Positions 37,383-46,700 of a stretch of DNA of 64,000 nt are shown here, piece by piece. Every line of letters begins with the position of its first letter. The first letter of the stretch is position 1. Below the pieces are notes generated by a model. It did not search any database and was not told the DNA's origin. It saw only the letters and a list, made by a program, of their open reading frames with translations. A program made the position numbers and the translations under genes. Origin of the DNA: Paraphotobacterium marinum (GTDB taxonomy: Bacteria > Pseudomonadota > Gammaproteobacteria > Enterobacterales > Vibrionaceae); assembly GCF_002216855.1 (NCBI RefSeq), contig NZ_CP022356.1, positions 868,001 to 932,000 of the forward strand, read 5' to 3'.

Positions 37383-38333
37383 ATGAAAAGCAATAAGTTG
37401 GCTATTGTCATTCCTATTTTTAATGAAGAAGAAGTTCTTCCAACATTATTTGAAAGATTATTCCCTGTCTTAGACAGCATGAACAAATCTTACGAAGTAA
37501 TATTTATTAATGATGGCAGTAAAGATAATTCAATTCACTTGCTAGAAGAGTTATACAACAAACGACCACTACAAGTTAAAGTCATTGATTTCAATAAAAA
37601 TTATGGTCAGCACATGGCTATTATGGCTGGTTTTGAGAACTCGGATGCTGATGTTATTGTCACAATGGATGCTGATTTGCAGAACTACCCAGAAGATATC
37701 CCTCTTTTGATTGAAAAAGTAGAAGAGGGACATGATGTGGTCGGTGGTTACCGTCTTAACAGACAAGACAAAAAATGGCGCCTTTTCGTTTCTAAACTTC
37801 ATAATAGCCTAAGATTAAAACTTACTGGAATAGATATGGTCGATGAAGGTTGTATGTTGCGAGCATATACTAACGACATTGTCCAAAGAGTTATTTCAAC
37901 TAAAGAGAACTCCACTTTTCTTCCAGCACTTGCTCATAGTTTTGCAACAAACCCTATTGATGTTGGAGTTCGCCATGCCGCTCGTGAAGAAGGCACGTCA
38001 AGCTATAATTTATACAAATTGATAAGATATAATTTTGATTTTTTTGCAAATTTCTCAAAAGCCCCTCTTGAATTTTTCACTCTATTAGGCTTTTTAGTGT
38101 CGACTGCAAGTATTATTTTATTCATCTTTTTAATATGCTCTAGATTCCTTCATGGACCAGGAGCGGACGGCGTCTTTACCCTTTTCGCAATCACATTTTT
38201 CTTTTTAGGTGTTGTGTTAATGGGACTAGGAATTGTTGGTGAATATATTGGTAGAATTTATGAAGAAATCAGACAAAGGCCAAGATTTATTATCAAATCT
38301 ATACTGAGTTTGAATCAAAGCGATGATAAATGA
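37383..38333 (+). CDS. arnC: ArnC-like undecaprenyl-phosphate glycosyltransferase
   Basis: The 316-residue GT2 enzyme has an N-terminal glycosyltransferase domain (AIVIPIFNEEEVLPTLF, FINDGSKDNS, TMDADLQNYPEDI) and two C-terminal membrane helices ending GIVGEYIGRIYEEIRQRP, typical of ArnC/DPM1-like polyprenyl-phosphate transferases. It loads the aminosugar onto undecaprenyl phosphate at the cytoplasmic face for ArnT. E. coli ArnC uses the N-formylated sugar nucleotide, whose maker is not in this operon. It starts 2 nt after arnB. Confidence 0.93.
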   Translation: MKSNKLAIVIPIFNEEEVLPTLFERLFPVLDSMNKSYEVIFINDGSKDNSIHLLEELYNKRPLQVKVIDFNKNYGQHMAIMAGFENSDADVIVTMDADLQNYPEDIPLLIEKVEEGHDVVGGYRLNRQDKKWRLFVSKLHNSLRLKLTGIDMVDEGCMLRAYTNDIVQRVISTKENSTFLPALAHSFATNPIDVGVRHAAREEGTSSYNLYKLIRYNFDFFANFSKAPLEFFTLLGFLVSTASIILFIFLICSRFLHGPGADGVFTLFAITFFFLGVVLMGLGIVGEYIGRIYEEIRQRPRFIIKSILSLNQSDDK

Positions 38334-38412
38334 CTATCTTGTTTTTATTCAAGAAGTAATATATCATTTTGAAAAACTTATTAACACATTAAAATAACAG
38401 AGACTTAATTTA

Positions 38413-39432
38413 ATGAAAAAAATACTTATTTTGGGCGTAAACGGTTTCATTGGAAGTGGGATGGTTGAACAGATCTTATCACAAACCGATTGGGAAATTT
38501 TTGGCATGGACCTTGATGACTCAAAAATTAAAGACTTTTTATCTCACCCTAACTTTACTTTCGTCAAAGGCAACATGTTAGATGAAGATGATTGGGTTGA
38601 GAATCACATTAAACTCTGTGATGTTATTTTTCCATTAGTTGCTGTTGCAAACCCAGCTCTCTATGTTACTGATCCACTTCATGTATATCAGCTAGACTAT
38701 GAAGCAAATGTTGATATTGTAAAGCTATGTGTCAAACACAACAAACACCTTGTTTTTCCATCTACAAGTGAAGTATATGGTATGAGTACTGATATTCCAT
38801 TTGACGAGTATACGAGTAAACTGGTTACAGGTCCTATTAATAAACAAAGGTGGATTTACTCTTGTTCAAAACAATTGCTAGACAGAGTAATTCATGCATA
38901 TGGATTACAAAAAGGACTTAATTATACTTTGTTCCGTCCCTTTAATTGGATTGGCCCTAAACAAGATAATTTAAAATCTTCTAAAAATGGAAGTGCAAGA
39001 GTCCTAGTTCAATTTATTACAAATATCCGTGATGGTAAACCTCTTCAATTAGTAGATGGCGGTATGCAGAAACGTTGCTTTACTTATATTGATGACGGTA
39101 TTCAAGGATTAATCGAGATTATTAGACAAAGTGATAAATCATTCCAAGAAATCTTTAACTTTGGTAATCCTCTGAATGAATTCACGATTAAAGAATTAGC
39201 TGAGTTAACTATTGAAGCTATGAAAAAATACCCTAAATATAAAGAAAATGCAATGAACACTGAAATTGTTGAAACCAATTCAGAAAATTATTATGGTAAG
39301 GGTTATCAGGACGTTGATAGAAGAGTTCCATCTATAAATAATGCTAAACAAAAACTAAATTGGGTCCCTAAAGTAGATATGTTAGAAGCCCTTCAAAGAA
39401 CATTAGATTTTCATTTTCTAGAAGAAAAATAG
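38413..39432 (+). CDS. arnA: UDP-glucuronate decarboxylase (ArnA C-terminal domain only)
   Basis: The 339-residue SDR protein aligns in plan with the dehydrogenase half of ArnA: Rossmann motif ILGVNGFIGSG, STSEVYGM (catalytic Ser and Glu), YSCSKQLLDRVIHAYG (Tyr-x3-Lys), RPFNWIGP, and DRRVPSINNAK with the arginine equivalent to E. coli R619. It oxidises and decarboxylates UDP-glucuronate to the UDP-4-ketopentose used by ArnB. The N-terminal formyltransferase domain of the usual 660-residue bifunctional ArnA is absent. Ends the operon at a terminator. Confidence 0.9.
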   Translation: MKKILILGVNGFIGSGMVEQILSQTDWEIFGMDLDDSKIKDFLSHPNFTFVKGNMLDEDDWVENHIKLCDVIFPLVAVANPALYVTDPLHVYQLDYEANVDIVKLCVKHNKHLVFPSTSEVYGMSTDIPFDEYTSKLVTGPINKQRWIYSCSKQLLDRVIHAYGLQKGLNYTLFRPFNWIGPKQDNLKSSKNGSARVLVQFITNIRDGKPLQLVDGGMQKRCFTYIDDGIQGLIEIIRQSDKSFQEIFNFGNPLNEFTIKELAELTIEAMKKYPKYKENAMNTEIVETNSENYYGKGYQDVDRRVPSINNAKQKLNWVPKVDMLEALQRTLDFHFLEEK

Positions 39433-39444
39433 ACAAACTAATAA

Positions 39445-39471
39445 TAAGGTGTCGTATGAAACGGCACCTTA
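39445..39471. terminator. Bidirectional terminator between arnA and the DUF3147-like gene
   Basis: TAAGGTGTCGT (39445-39455) pairs with ACGGCACCTTA (39461-39471) over 11 bp with one G-T wobble and a 5-nt loop, between convergent genes. Confidence 0.7.
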
Positions 39472-39822
39472 CTATAGCAAAATGACCCCAAATTTCTTAA
39501 CTACTACCGCAAATAACACAAAAAATATCATTGTAAAAATAACACTTACCGCCAGTGAGAGCCAAAACCCTAACTTTGGAAATAATATAGGGAAAATCAA
39601 AAACATTGGTAATGTTGGTATAACATACCAAAAAGTATACCAAGCATGATTTGCAATTTTTTCAGCAGGTTGATGACTAAGATATAACCAAATTAATACA
39701 ATGACGGTTACCAATGGCATTGCTGCTATTAAACCACCAAGTCGATCACTTCTTTTAGCAAGCTCTGAAACTAACATAACCACACCAGCAGTCAAAAAAT
39801 ATTTAAACAATAAACCAACCAT
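39472..39822 (-). CDS. DUF3147-like small membrane protein
   Basis: The 116-residue protein has four predicted membrane helices and the conserved pattern 'AKRSDRLGGLIAAMPLVTV', which I associate with the DUF3147 family of unknown function. It is a single minus-strand gene, convergent with arnA and divergent from the antiporter genes. An AGGGC ribosome site precedes the ATG at 39822. No function can be inferred. Confidence 0.75.
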   Translation of the reverse strand: MVGLLFKYFLTAGVVMLVSELAKRSDRLGGLIAAMPLVTVIVLIWLYLSHQPAEKIANHAWYTFWYVIPTLPMFLIFPILFPKLGFWLSLAVSVIFTMIFFVLFAVVVKKFGVILL

Positions 39823-39936
39823 AAAGCCCTCAATATACCTATACCCATATATATATAATAGATTAATTTATAATTGATTTGCAAGTTTAATCTTATATAA
39901 TTAACCTTTTAGAATGTTTTTGGAGAAAATTTAAAA

Positions 39937-41196
39937 ATGAGTTTTCCATTTATACTGGTTGCAGCAGTAATTTTAGTTAGTGCTATGGCGAGTTATCTAA
40001 ATTATAAAATTTTTAGGTTTTCAAATTCCATAGGGATAACTTTTGCTTCTCTTTTAATTTCAACTACAGTTATTATTTGTCTAAAGTTTTTTCCAGCCGC
40101 TTTTATCCCAATCAAAACAATTCTTTCAGGCATTGATTTCCATTCAGTTATCATTGATGGAATGCTTGGTTATCTTTTGTTTGCAGCTGCTCTTCACATC
40201 AATACTGTCGATTTTAAAAAACAACTTTCACCAATTATACTCTTAGCTAGCATAGGAGTCATTTGTTCAACTATTTTAATAGGTTTTTTTCTATACTGGG
40301 TTAGTCACTTATTAAATAGTCCAATTTCAATCTTTTATTGCTTTTTATTTGGTGCCTTAATTTCACCAACAGATCCGATTGCAGTTGTTTCGGTGTTTAA
40401 AACCACTAAATCCATACCTAAAAAAGTCAAAAGTAGAATTTTAGGAGAGTCGCTATTCAATGATGCAACGGGCATCATATTATTTGTAATTTTATATCAA
40501 ATTGTAACAAATACAGCAGATAATATTACGTTTAAATATGTTTTAACAATGTCCATAAGGGAAGTTTTTGGCGCTATTCTTTTGGGTGCAATACTTGGTA
40601 AATTTGTTTCTTTCCTTTTAAGAGATGTAGATGACAGAAAAGTAGCTGTGCTCATCACATTAGCTTTAACTACAGCAGGTTACCTATTTGCTGTTGAGCT
40701 TGGAACTTCAGCTCCAATTATGATGGTGATTTCTGGTCTGATAATTGGTCACGATATGAGAAAAGGTCATTATCCTAAACGTACTAGTCTGTATTTGAAT
40801 AGTTTTTGGGAGCTGTGGGATGATATTTTAAATACTGCTTTATTCGTTCTAATAGGGTTGGAGGTTTTCGAGGCAGATTTTCATGTAAAATATCTAATCA
40901 TAGCATTCACGACATTTCTTGCGATTGTGATCATTAGATATGTGATTTTATTTATACCATCCGTCCATAAAAAGAGACTGAATTTTCGAAAATACTACTG
41001 GAAAGAGAATCTGTTAATGAGTTGGGGAGCTATCAGAGGTGGGATATCAATAGCCTTAGCATTAAGTATTCAGACTTTTGAAGGAGTCACGACAATATTT
41101 ACTATTACATACTATGTCGTACTTTTTTCAATCTTTATACAAGGGAGTACTTTTAAGTGGTTAGTCTTAAAATTGTTCCCTGAAACAAATAAATAA
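39937..41196 (+). CDS. CPA1-family Na+/H+ antiporter, copy 1
   Basis: The 419-residue protein has about 12 membrane helices and the NhaP/CPA1 motifs: GALISPTDPIAVVSVFKTTK (helix 4-5 region), ESLFNDATGIILF (the Asn-Asp cation site) and MSWGAIRGGISIALAL near the C-terminus. It exchanges Na+ or K+ for H+ at the inner membrane for pH and salt homeostasis. A GGAG ribosome site precedes the ATG. A close paralog follows after 11 nt on the same strand, forming a tandem pair. Confidence 0.93.
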   Translation: MSFPFILVAAVILVSAMASYLNYKIFRFSNSIGITFASLLISTTVIICLKFFPAAFIPIKTILSGIDFHSVIIDGMLGYLLFAAALHINTVDFKKQLSPIILLASIGVICSTILIGFFLYWVSHLLNSPISIFYCFLFGALISPTDPIAVVSVFKTTKSIPKKVKSRILGESLFNDATGIILFVILYQIVTNTADNITFKYVLTMSIREVFGAILLGAILGKFVSFLLRDVDDRKVAVLITLALTTAGYLFAVELGTSAPIMMVISGLIIGHDMRKGHYPKRTSLYLNSFWELWDDILNTALFVLIGLEVFEADFHVKYLIIAFTTFLAIVIIRYVILFIPSVHKKRLNFRKYYWKENLLMSWGAIRGGISIALALSIQTFEGVTTIFTITYYVVLFSIFIQGSTFKWLVLKLFPETNK

Positions 41197-41207
41197 TTGA
41201 GGCTCTG

Positions 41208-42473
41208 ATGGGATATCAAATATTATTTTCAATGTTAGTGATTATTTCAGCCTTAGCAAGCTTCATAAATTCTAAATATCTGAAGCTCCCTAAATCTATT
41301 GGACTAACTTTAACAACATTATTAATATCCTTAGTTGTTTTAATTTTATTAAAAATATTCCCCGATTGGTTTTTGCCTGTAAAAGACCTGTTATCTGGGG
41401 TTGACTTTAAAGATATCGTTCTCAATACGATGCTAAGTTATTTACTATTTGCTGGTTCACTGCATGTTAACTCGATTGATTTAAAACAAGAATTCTTTCC
41501 AATTTTAAAACTTGCCAGTTTAGGTGTAGTAATTTCTACATTAATTACAGCCATTTTAGTCCATTACATCAGCATACTTTTAAATTTCCCAATATCCTTT
41601 CCAATGTGTCTTGTATTTGGAGCCTTAATCTCACCTACTGACCCAATTGCAGTTTTAGCCGTATTTAAAACAACAAAATCAATTTCCCAATCAACGAAAA
41701 CTAAAATTATTGGGGAGGCCTTATTTAATGATGCTGCTGGTATATTATTATTTATTGTACTATTGGGAATCGTTTATTCTCATGATTCTGTGTCGTTATT
41801 TTCTTTATCTACAACACTGATACAACAAGCATTAGGCGGGTTACTTCTTGGATTTGTATTAGGGAAATTTGTAAGTTTCTTTTTGAGAATGATTGATGAT
41901 AAAGAAGTTGCGATTCTATTTACTCTTGCATTGTCAAGCTCAGGTTTTATTCTTGCTTCAGCTATAGATGTATCACAAGCCATTACTATGGTAATTGCTG
42001 GTCTCGTAATTGGCCATGATATGAAAACAAAAAACTTCGCAAAAAAAACAATTGTATCATTAGATAGTTTTTGGGAATTAGTTGATGAAGTTTTAAATTC
42101 ATTTCTTTTTGTTTTGATTGGTTTAGAAATGCTAACAATTGATTTTAACATTAAATTAATATGTATAGGCATATTAAGCTTCATTGCAATTTTTATAGCA
42201 AGGTATATTAGCGTTTCATCTATTTTAATCAATTGTATTACTTTTTTTTATAATAAAAACCTTTCAAAAAAAGCCTATTGGAAAGAAAATCTTTTAATGT
42301 CATGGGGTGGCATTAGGGGTGGTATTTCAATCGCACTCGCGCTAATGATTCCTGAAAATAATTCTAATTCCATCATTACCCTAACCTATGTAGTTGTAAT
42401 TCTATCAATAGTCTTACAGGGTAGTACCTTTAAATGGATTGTAACAAAACTTTATCCGAAAAAAGAAAGTTAA
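41208..42473 (+). CDS. CPA1-family Na+/H+ antiporter, copy 2
   Basis: The 421-residue paralog of the preceding antiporter keeps the same motif order: GALISPTDPIAVLAVFKTTK, EALFNDAAGILLF with the Asn-Asp pair, and MSWGGIRGGISIALAL. The conserved residues are intact, so both copies should be active. The start has a TTGAGG ribosome site 11 nt after copy 1, consistent with a two-gene operon from a local duplication. Different optimum pH or cation preference of the two copies is possible but not visible. Confidence 0.93.
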   Translation: MGYQILFSMLVIISALASFINSKYLKLPKSIGLTLTTLLISLVVLILLKIFPDWFLPVKDLLSGVDFKDIVLNTMLSYLLFAGSLHVNSIDLKQEFFPILKLASLGVVISTLITAILVHYISILLNFPISFPMCLVFGALISPTDPIAVLAVFKTTKSISQSTKTKIIGEALFNDAAGILLFIVLLGIVYSHDSVSLFSLSTTLIQQALGGLLLGFVLGKFVSFFLRMIDDKEVAILFTLALSSSGFILASAIDVSQAITMVIAGLVIGHDMKTKNFAKKTIVSLDSFWELVDEVLNSFLFVLIGLEMLTIDFNIKLICIGILSFIAIFIARYISVSSILINCITFFYNKNLSKKAYWKENLLMSWGGIRGGISIALALMIPENNSNSIITLTYVVVILSIVLQGSTFKWIVTKLYPKKES

Positions 42474-42546
42474 CTGCATAATATTTAAACAAGAAGTGTG
42501 AAAATCAATTTGCCTTTTAAAGATAAAATTGTTCTAATAATGTAAT

Positions 42547-42623
42547 CGGGCATTAGCGCAGTCTGGTAGCGCACAACTCTGGGGGAGTTGGGGTCACTGG
42601 TTCGAATCCAGTATGTCCGACCA
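42547..42623 (+). tRNA. tRNA-Pro (anticodon GGG)
   Basis: A full cloverleaf: acceptor CGGGCAT / ATGTCCG (one G-T pair), D arm with AGCGCAGTCTGGTAGCGC, anticodon stem CAACT/AGTTG with loop CTGGGGG (anticodon GGG at 42581-42583), T arm ACTGG-TTCGAAT-CCAGT, discriminator A and encoded CCA. The 77 nt read CCC codons as proline. It closely resembles E. coli proL. Confidence 0.97.
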
Positions 42624-42675
42624 TCTTCTAAAATCACCTTTCTCTTTTTCTTCATATGTTTTATGGGTATTGTTT

Positions 42676-44382
42676 ATGGACAAAGATTTAAACACTAAAA
42701 TACAACACTGGCTCAGCAGAGATACAGATCCAGTTACAAAAAACCAAATTCTAAAACTTCTAAACGATAAGAATTTTTCTGAATTAAAAGATATGTTTTC
42801 ATCAAGACTTACTTTTGGAACTGCTGGAATTAGAGGTATAATTGGAGCAGGAACAAATAGAATCAATCAACTATTAATCCAAGAAACTGCATTAGGCTTA
42901 GCTAATTACCTTAGACATTCTGAAGAAAATAAATCAGTAGTAGTTGGATATGATGAAAGACACTTATCAAAACAATTTGCAGAGGCTACTGCTTGTATTT
43001 TAATTAGTCAAAATATAAAAGTACACCTATTTGCATTCTCAAGTCCAACACCTGTAGTATCATATTTTGTGAACTATTATACAGCTGATGCAGGTATTGT
43101 AATAACGGCAAGCCACAACCCAAAAGAATATAATGGATTAAAGCTGTTCCTTTCAAATGGAGCGCAGATATTCCCTCCCATTGATAGTAAGATTTCAGAG
43201 GAAATAATGAAGGCTACTCAGCAAAAAATTCCCTCTCTATGTATTACCGATGCAAAATTTAAGAAAGAAATTTCCTATATTCCTCAAGAAAAAATAAACG
43301 AATATATTAAAGATATATCCCACGATACCAATTATTCAATAGGGAAAAACATTCCTAAAGTTAAGTTTTCATACTCACCACTTCATGGTGTTGGTCTCCC
43401 TACGATTGATTTGTTAATGAAATATAACAATTACAAGAATTTTTATATTGTGGAAGAACAAAGTCAGCCAAATCCTGATTTTCCAACTGTAAATAATCCT
43501 AACCCTGAAGATCCAGATTCAATGAAGTTAGCCATAAAGTATGCTGAAAAAAATAAATGTGATATAGCTTGCGTTCATGATCCTGATGCAGATCGACTAT
43601 CTATAGCTATCAATACTGGTAGTAATTTTCTTGTGTTAAATGGCAACCAAATTGGTGTTTTACTTGCGGATTATGTCCTATCCAAAAACAAAAAGGCTAA
43701 TCCTATAGTTGGAACAACAATTGTATCGTCAAGGATGTTAAATCAGATTGCCATAAATTATAATGCAACCTATTACGAGACACTTACGGGCTTTAAATGG
43801 TTAATGAATTCAACTCTGTTAGATAATCATAATTTAATTTTTGCCTATGAGGAAGCAATTGGTTATTCAGTCAATAATAAAGTAAATGACAAAGATGGAA
43901 TGTCGGCAATGCTTGCATTTTGTAATTTAGCATCAGAATTAAAATATAAAGACATCAATGTAATAGAACATCTAGCTTCACTTTATGTTAAGTATGGTTA
44001 TTATTTTACTTCACAAAAAATTATTCACTTAAATTCTGAAAATTTTGATTTTATGCAAGAGTTAAGAACCAAACATATTAAAAAAATCGGAAATACTTCA
44101 GTATCATACATCGAAGATTATTTATCAGGAAAAGTCGTCTATTTTACTAAAGAGCAACCAAAGCAAGAAATCCAGTTACCCTCCTCGGATATACTTATTT
44201 ATAATTTATCAGACAACTCAAGAATCATTATTCGACCATCAGGGACAGAGCCTAAGATAAAAATATATTATGAAATTTTACTAAAGCTAAATCATGTAGA
44301 TGAGTTTGAAACAATAAGCAAGATTGGTAAAAGTAAAATAAAAGAGCTTGAACAGTTTCATTTAGATGAAATAAAAAGATAG
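42676..44382 (+). CDS. Phosphoglucomutase/phosphomannomutase-type alpha-D-phosphohexomutase
   Basis: The 568-residue mutase has FGTAGIRGIIGAG near the N-terminus, the phosphoserine loop TASHNPKEYNGLK (Ser146), the Mg2+ loop HDPDADRLSIA, and the phosphate-binding RPSGTEPKIKIYYE at the C-terminus. Length and the FGTAGIRG form fit the PgcA/YhxB and PGM2-like branch. It interconverts hexose (or pentose) 1- and 6-(5-)phosphates. The in-frame ATG at 42613 lies inside the tRNA gene, so ATG 42676 is chosen. It may be read through from the tRNA promoter. Confidence 0.92.
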   Translation: MDKDLNTKIQHWLSRDTDPVTKNQILKLLNDKNFSELKDMFSSRLTFGTAGIRGIIGAGTNRINQLLIQETALGLANYLRHSEENKSVVVGYDERHLSKQFAEATACILISQNIKVHLFAFSSPTPVVSYFVNYYTADAGIVITASHNPKEYNGLKLFLSNGAQIFPPIDSKISEEIMKATQQKIPSLCITDAKFKKEISYIPQEKINEYIKDISHDTNYSIGKNIPKVKFSYSPLHGVGLPTIDLLMKYNNYKNFYIVEEQSQPNPDFPTVNNPNPEDPDSMKLAIKYAEKNKCDIACVHDPDADRLSIAINTGSNFLVLNGNQIGVLLADYVLSKNKKANPIVGTTIVSSRMLNQIAINYNATYYETLTGFKWLMNSTLLDNHNLIFAYEEAIGYSVNNKVNDKDGMSAMLAFCNLASELKYKDINVIEHLASLYVKYGYYFTSQKIIHLNSENFDFMQELRTKHIKKIGNTSVSYIEDYLSGKVVYFTKEQPKQEIQLPSSDILIYNLSDNSRIIIRPSGTEPKIKIYYEILLKLNHVDEFETISKIGKSKIKELEQFHLDEIKR

Positions 44383-44420
44383 ATAATACAGTACATTAAA
44401 AAAGTGCATTACTTATAAAA

Positions 44421-44449
44421 AATGTTTTTTCTTAAAAAGAAAAAACATT
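44421..44449. terminator. Hairpin overlapping the methyltransferase stop codon
   Basis: AATGTTTTTTCTT (44421-44433) and AAGAAAAAACATT (44437-44449) form a perfect 13-bp stem with loop AAA, between convergent genes. The stop codon of the minus-strand methyltransferase gene (44432-44434) lies in the hairpin. Confidence 0.6.
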
Positions 44450-45040
44450 CACTTTTGCTGGTGGTAAGTTTCTCATAACCTTTTGAGATTCAATAAGCTT
44501 TCCGCCCTTAGGATAAAACCTATTTCGGCTTAAAAAATCATATGTAAATTGAATATATTTACCTTCAGGACTTAAAACTTGGGGGATTTGTTCTAAAATT
44601 GCAGAGCTTGTTTTTCGAGGCAGTGATCTTAACGGTAAGCCAGATATAATAGTTCCAACTTGTCCAACTATATCTTTTAAGATATTCGTTAAACCTGCTG
44701 CATCACCATGTACTACACGAACGCCAGGAAAATTTCTTTTAAGTTGAAAATAAAAATTTTCGTTATATTCAATAACAATTAATTTTTTTGGTTCAATACC
44801 AATTTTTAATAATTCAGCAGTTACCACACCAGTTCCTGGACCAAGTTCAACCACATATTCATCCTTAGAATGCCTAACATGTGACACCATTTCTCTAACT
44901 AAATATTTTGAGCTAGGTAATATAGCACCTGTTGTCCTTGGATTTGACGCCATAGTTCTTACGAAACTAAATGTGTTTTTAAGATAACTCTTTTCAATAT
45001 TTTTCATATGTTCCCTTATATAAAATTTACTAATATCCAT
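44432..45040 (-). CDS. Phospholipid N-methyltransferase-like / rRNA-adenine-dimethylase-fold SAM methyltransferase
   Basis: The 202-residue class I methyltransferase has 'TMASNPRTTGAILPSSKYLVREM' (shortened ASNPRTTGAILPSS), SAM motif I VVELGPGTGVVTAELLK, acidic loop LIVIEYN, VVHGDAAGL and ISGLPLRSLP. This set is characteristic of PmtA-like phosphatidylethanolamine N-methyltransferases. It could methylate membrane phospholipids; no choline pathway genes adjoin. The start may be the internal ATG at 45007 (MKNIEKSYLKNTF), more typical of the family. It lies 20 nt after the map stop. Confidence 0.8.
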   Translation of the reverse strand: MDISKFYIREHMKNIEKSYLKNTFSFVRTMASNPRTTGAILPSSKYLVREMVSHVRHSKDEYVVELGPGTGVVTAELLKIGIEPKKLIVIEYNENFYFQLKRNFPGVRVVHGDAAGLTNILKDIVGQVGTIISGLPLRSLPRKTSSAILEQIPQVLSPEGKYIQFTYDFLSRNRFYPKGGKLIESQKVMRNLPPAKVNVFSF

Positions 45041-45060
45041 ATCATAGTAAAAGTATAAAA

Positions 45061-45873
45061 TTAGTTATGATTCCATATTCTCTTGAATTTCTCATCCGTT
45101 CGTAAGGTTAAAACCTCGCATCCTTTTTCTGTAACTAAAATGGTATGTTCCCATTGTGCCGACTTCTTACCATCAACTGTATATGCAGTCCATGAGTCAC
45201 CATCATTAAAGCGAATACCTGACTTTCCTGCATTAATCATTGGTTCGATTGTGAAACACATACCTGGCTTTAAAATTAAAGAATGGTTGTTTTTATAATG
45301 AAGGACTTCCGGCGCCTCATGAAAAACTTCTCCAATCCCATGCCCGATAAAATCTTTTACAATCGTATACCTAGTACTTGCAGATTTTTTGCTTTTAATA
45401 TATTTTTCAATTGTTGTACCGATCTCGCCTAATTTAATTCCTGGTCGAACAACTTTGATAGCTTCGTACATACTCTCCTGTGTAACCTGAATTAATCTCC
45501 GATCTTTTGGATTCACCTCTCCAATCATAAACATTTTTGAAGTATCCCCATGAAAACCATCTTTAATAACAGTCACATCTATATTTAAAATATCACCGTT
45601 TTTTAGGATTTCTGTCTCGTTAGGTATACCATGACATATTACGTCATTAATAGATGTACAAACAGATTTAGGAAATCCATTGTAATTTAAACATGCTGGG
45701 ATAGCATCTTGCTCATTAACAATATAATCATGACAAATTTTATCTAACTTTTCAGTTGAAACACCCGCCACTACAAATGGTGTTATCATTTCTAAAACTT
45801 CAGATGCTAATTTACCCGCAACACGCATTTTTTCAATATCATCAGCACTTTTTATGGAAACTTCTTCGTTCAT
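45061..45873 (-). CDS. map: Methionine aminopeptidase, type I
   Basis: Map removes the initiator methionine from nascent proteins. The 270-residue pita-bread protein has the metal ligands in NIDVTVIKDGFHGDTSKMF (Asp, Asp), HGIG (His), TIEPM (Glu) and WEHTI (Glu). I start it at the ATG 45873 (MNEEVSIKSADDIEKM); an in-frame TTG at 45885 exists. A divergent promoter region with a Fur box separates it from exbB. Many Proteobacteria have several map copies; whether this is the main one is unknown. Confidence 0.95.
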   Translation of the reverse strand: MNEEVSIKSADDIEKMRVAGKLASEVLEMITPFVVAGVSTEKLDKICHDYIVNEQDAIPACLNYNGFPKSVCTSINDVICHGIPNETEILKNGDILNIDVTVIKDGFHGDTSKMFMIGEVNPKDRRLIQVTQESMYEAIKVVRPGIKLGEIGTTIEKYIKSKKSASTRYTIVKDFIGHGIGEVFHEAPEVLHYKNNHSLILKPGMCFTIEPMINAGKSGIRFNDGDSWTAYTVDGKKSAQWEHTILVTEKGCEVLTLRTDEKFKRIWNHN

Positions 45874-46070
45874 ATTTTTTCTCAATTAACTTAACTCTTT
45901 CAATTATAACCGACTAAAGTTATGAAACAACAATTTTTAAAGAAACCATTCATAAGAAATACGTTGATAGAAAAAATATTAAAGAAAAATAATTAAAAAT
46001 TGTCATTAATAAGTTAAAAATTACTATTTACTTAAAGAGAATTTTATCATATAGTAACCCCCTACTTTGT

Positions 46071-46089
46071 GATAATGATAATGATTATC
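46071..46089. promoter_or_regulatory. Fur box
   Basis: GATAATGATAATGATTATC matches the 19-bp Fur consensus GATAATGATAATCATTATC at 18 of 19 positions. It lies 27 nt upstream of the exbB ATG, so the whole heme uptake operon should be repressed by iron-loaded Fur. Confidence 0.9.
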
Positions 46090-46115
46090 ATTTGCTTTAA
46101 GGGGTGAGGTTAAAA

Positions 46116-46700
46116 ATGGAAGTTCTATATCATCTGAGCCATTTATTTGGTCCTATCATTTATATCATGTTATTTGCCTTTTTCTTTCTGACCTTTTTAA
46201 CAACGGAAAGGATCATCAAATTTATTCTTCTACCTAAATTTAAGTTACCCAAACATGATCATCTTTCAGAATATAATGAAAAGTGTAAACACTCTAAAAT
46301 TAATAACCATTTTTCATCATATGTTTTATCTACTTTAAAAGATAATCAAAAAAAACAAGCAGAGCGAAAAATAAATTTATATCTTCAATCTTTAAGAAAA
46401 AATTTGTTCAGGCCTCTTATTTTATTAAATTTGTTAGCTGTTGTTTCTCCAATGCTAGGGCTTCTTGGCACAATTTGGGGTATGAGTAAATCTTTTGCAT
46501 CATTATCGGCACAAATGAACCAAGCAAATGATTTTGAAAATTTAATCAGATATTTATCAGAAGCCATGTATGCAACTGCATTTGGAATTGTAATTGCATC
46601 CTTGAGTTTAATAGCTCTATTTGTTTTTAGGTTCTTATTTGAACAATATTTTCAAAATCTTGAAGACTCCTTGAACACGTTTATTGAGAGTCGCGCATGA
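46116..46700 (+). CDS. exbB: ExbB, TonB-complex proton channel subunit
   Basis: The 194-residue MotA/TolQ/ExbB-family protein has one N-terminal helix, a cytoplasmic loop and two C-terminal helices. The signature 'VVSPMLGLLGTIWGMSKSFASL' contains the channel helix, with AMYATAFGIVIASLSLIALF after it. It forms the pentameric proton channel that energises TonB. The GTG at 46104 could extend it, but GGGGTGAGG (46101-46109) is a strong ribosome site for the ATG at 46116. It is the first gene after the Fur box; exbD overlaps its end by 4 nt. Confidence 0.93.
   Translation: MEVLYHLSHLFGPIIYIMLFAFFFLTFLTTERIIKFILLPKFKLPKHDHLSEYNEKCKHSKINNHFSSYVLSTLKDNQKKQAERKINLYLQSLRKNLFRPLILLNLLAVVSPMLGLLGTIWGMSKSFASLSAQMNQANDFENLIRYLSEAMYATAFGIVIASLSLIALFVFRFLFEQYFQNLEDSLNTFIESRA

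Noticed and set aside
39449-39649. 66-residue plus-strand frame antisense to the DUF3147-like gene
   Set aside because: Low-complexity translation without a ribosome site, and it overlaps the arnA terminator.
42613-42675. Upstream start for the phosphohexomutase at 42613
   Set aside because: It lies within the tRNA-Pro gene; the ATG at 42676 gives the family-typical N-terminus.
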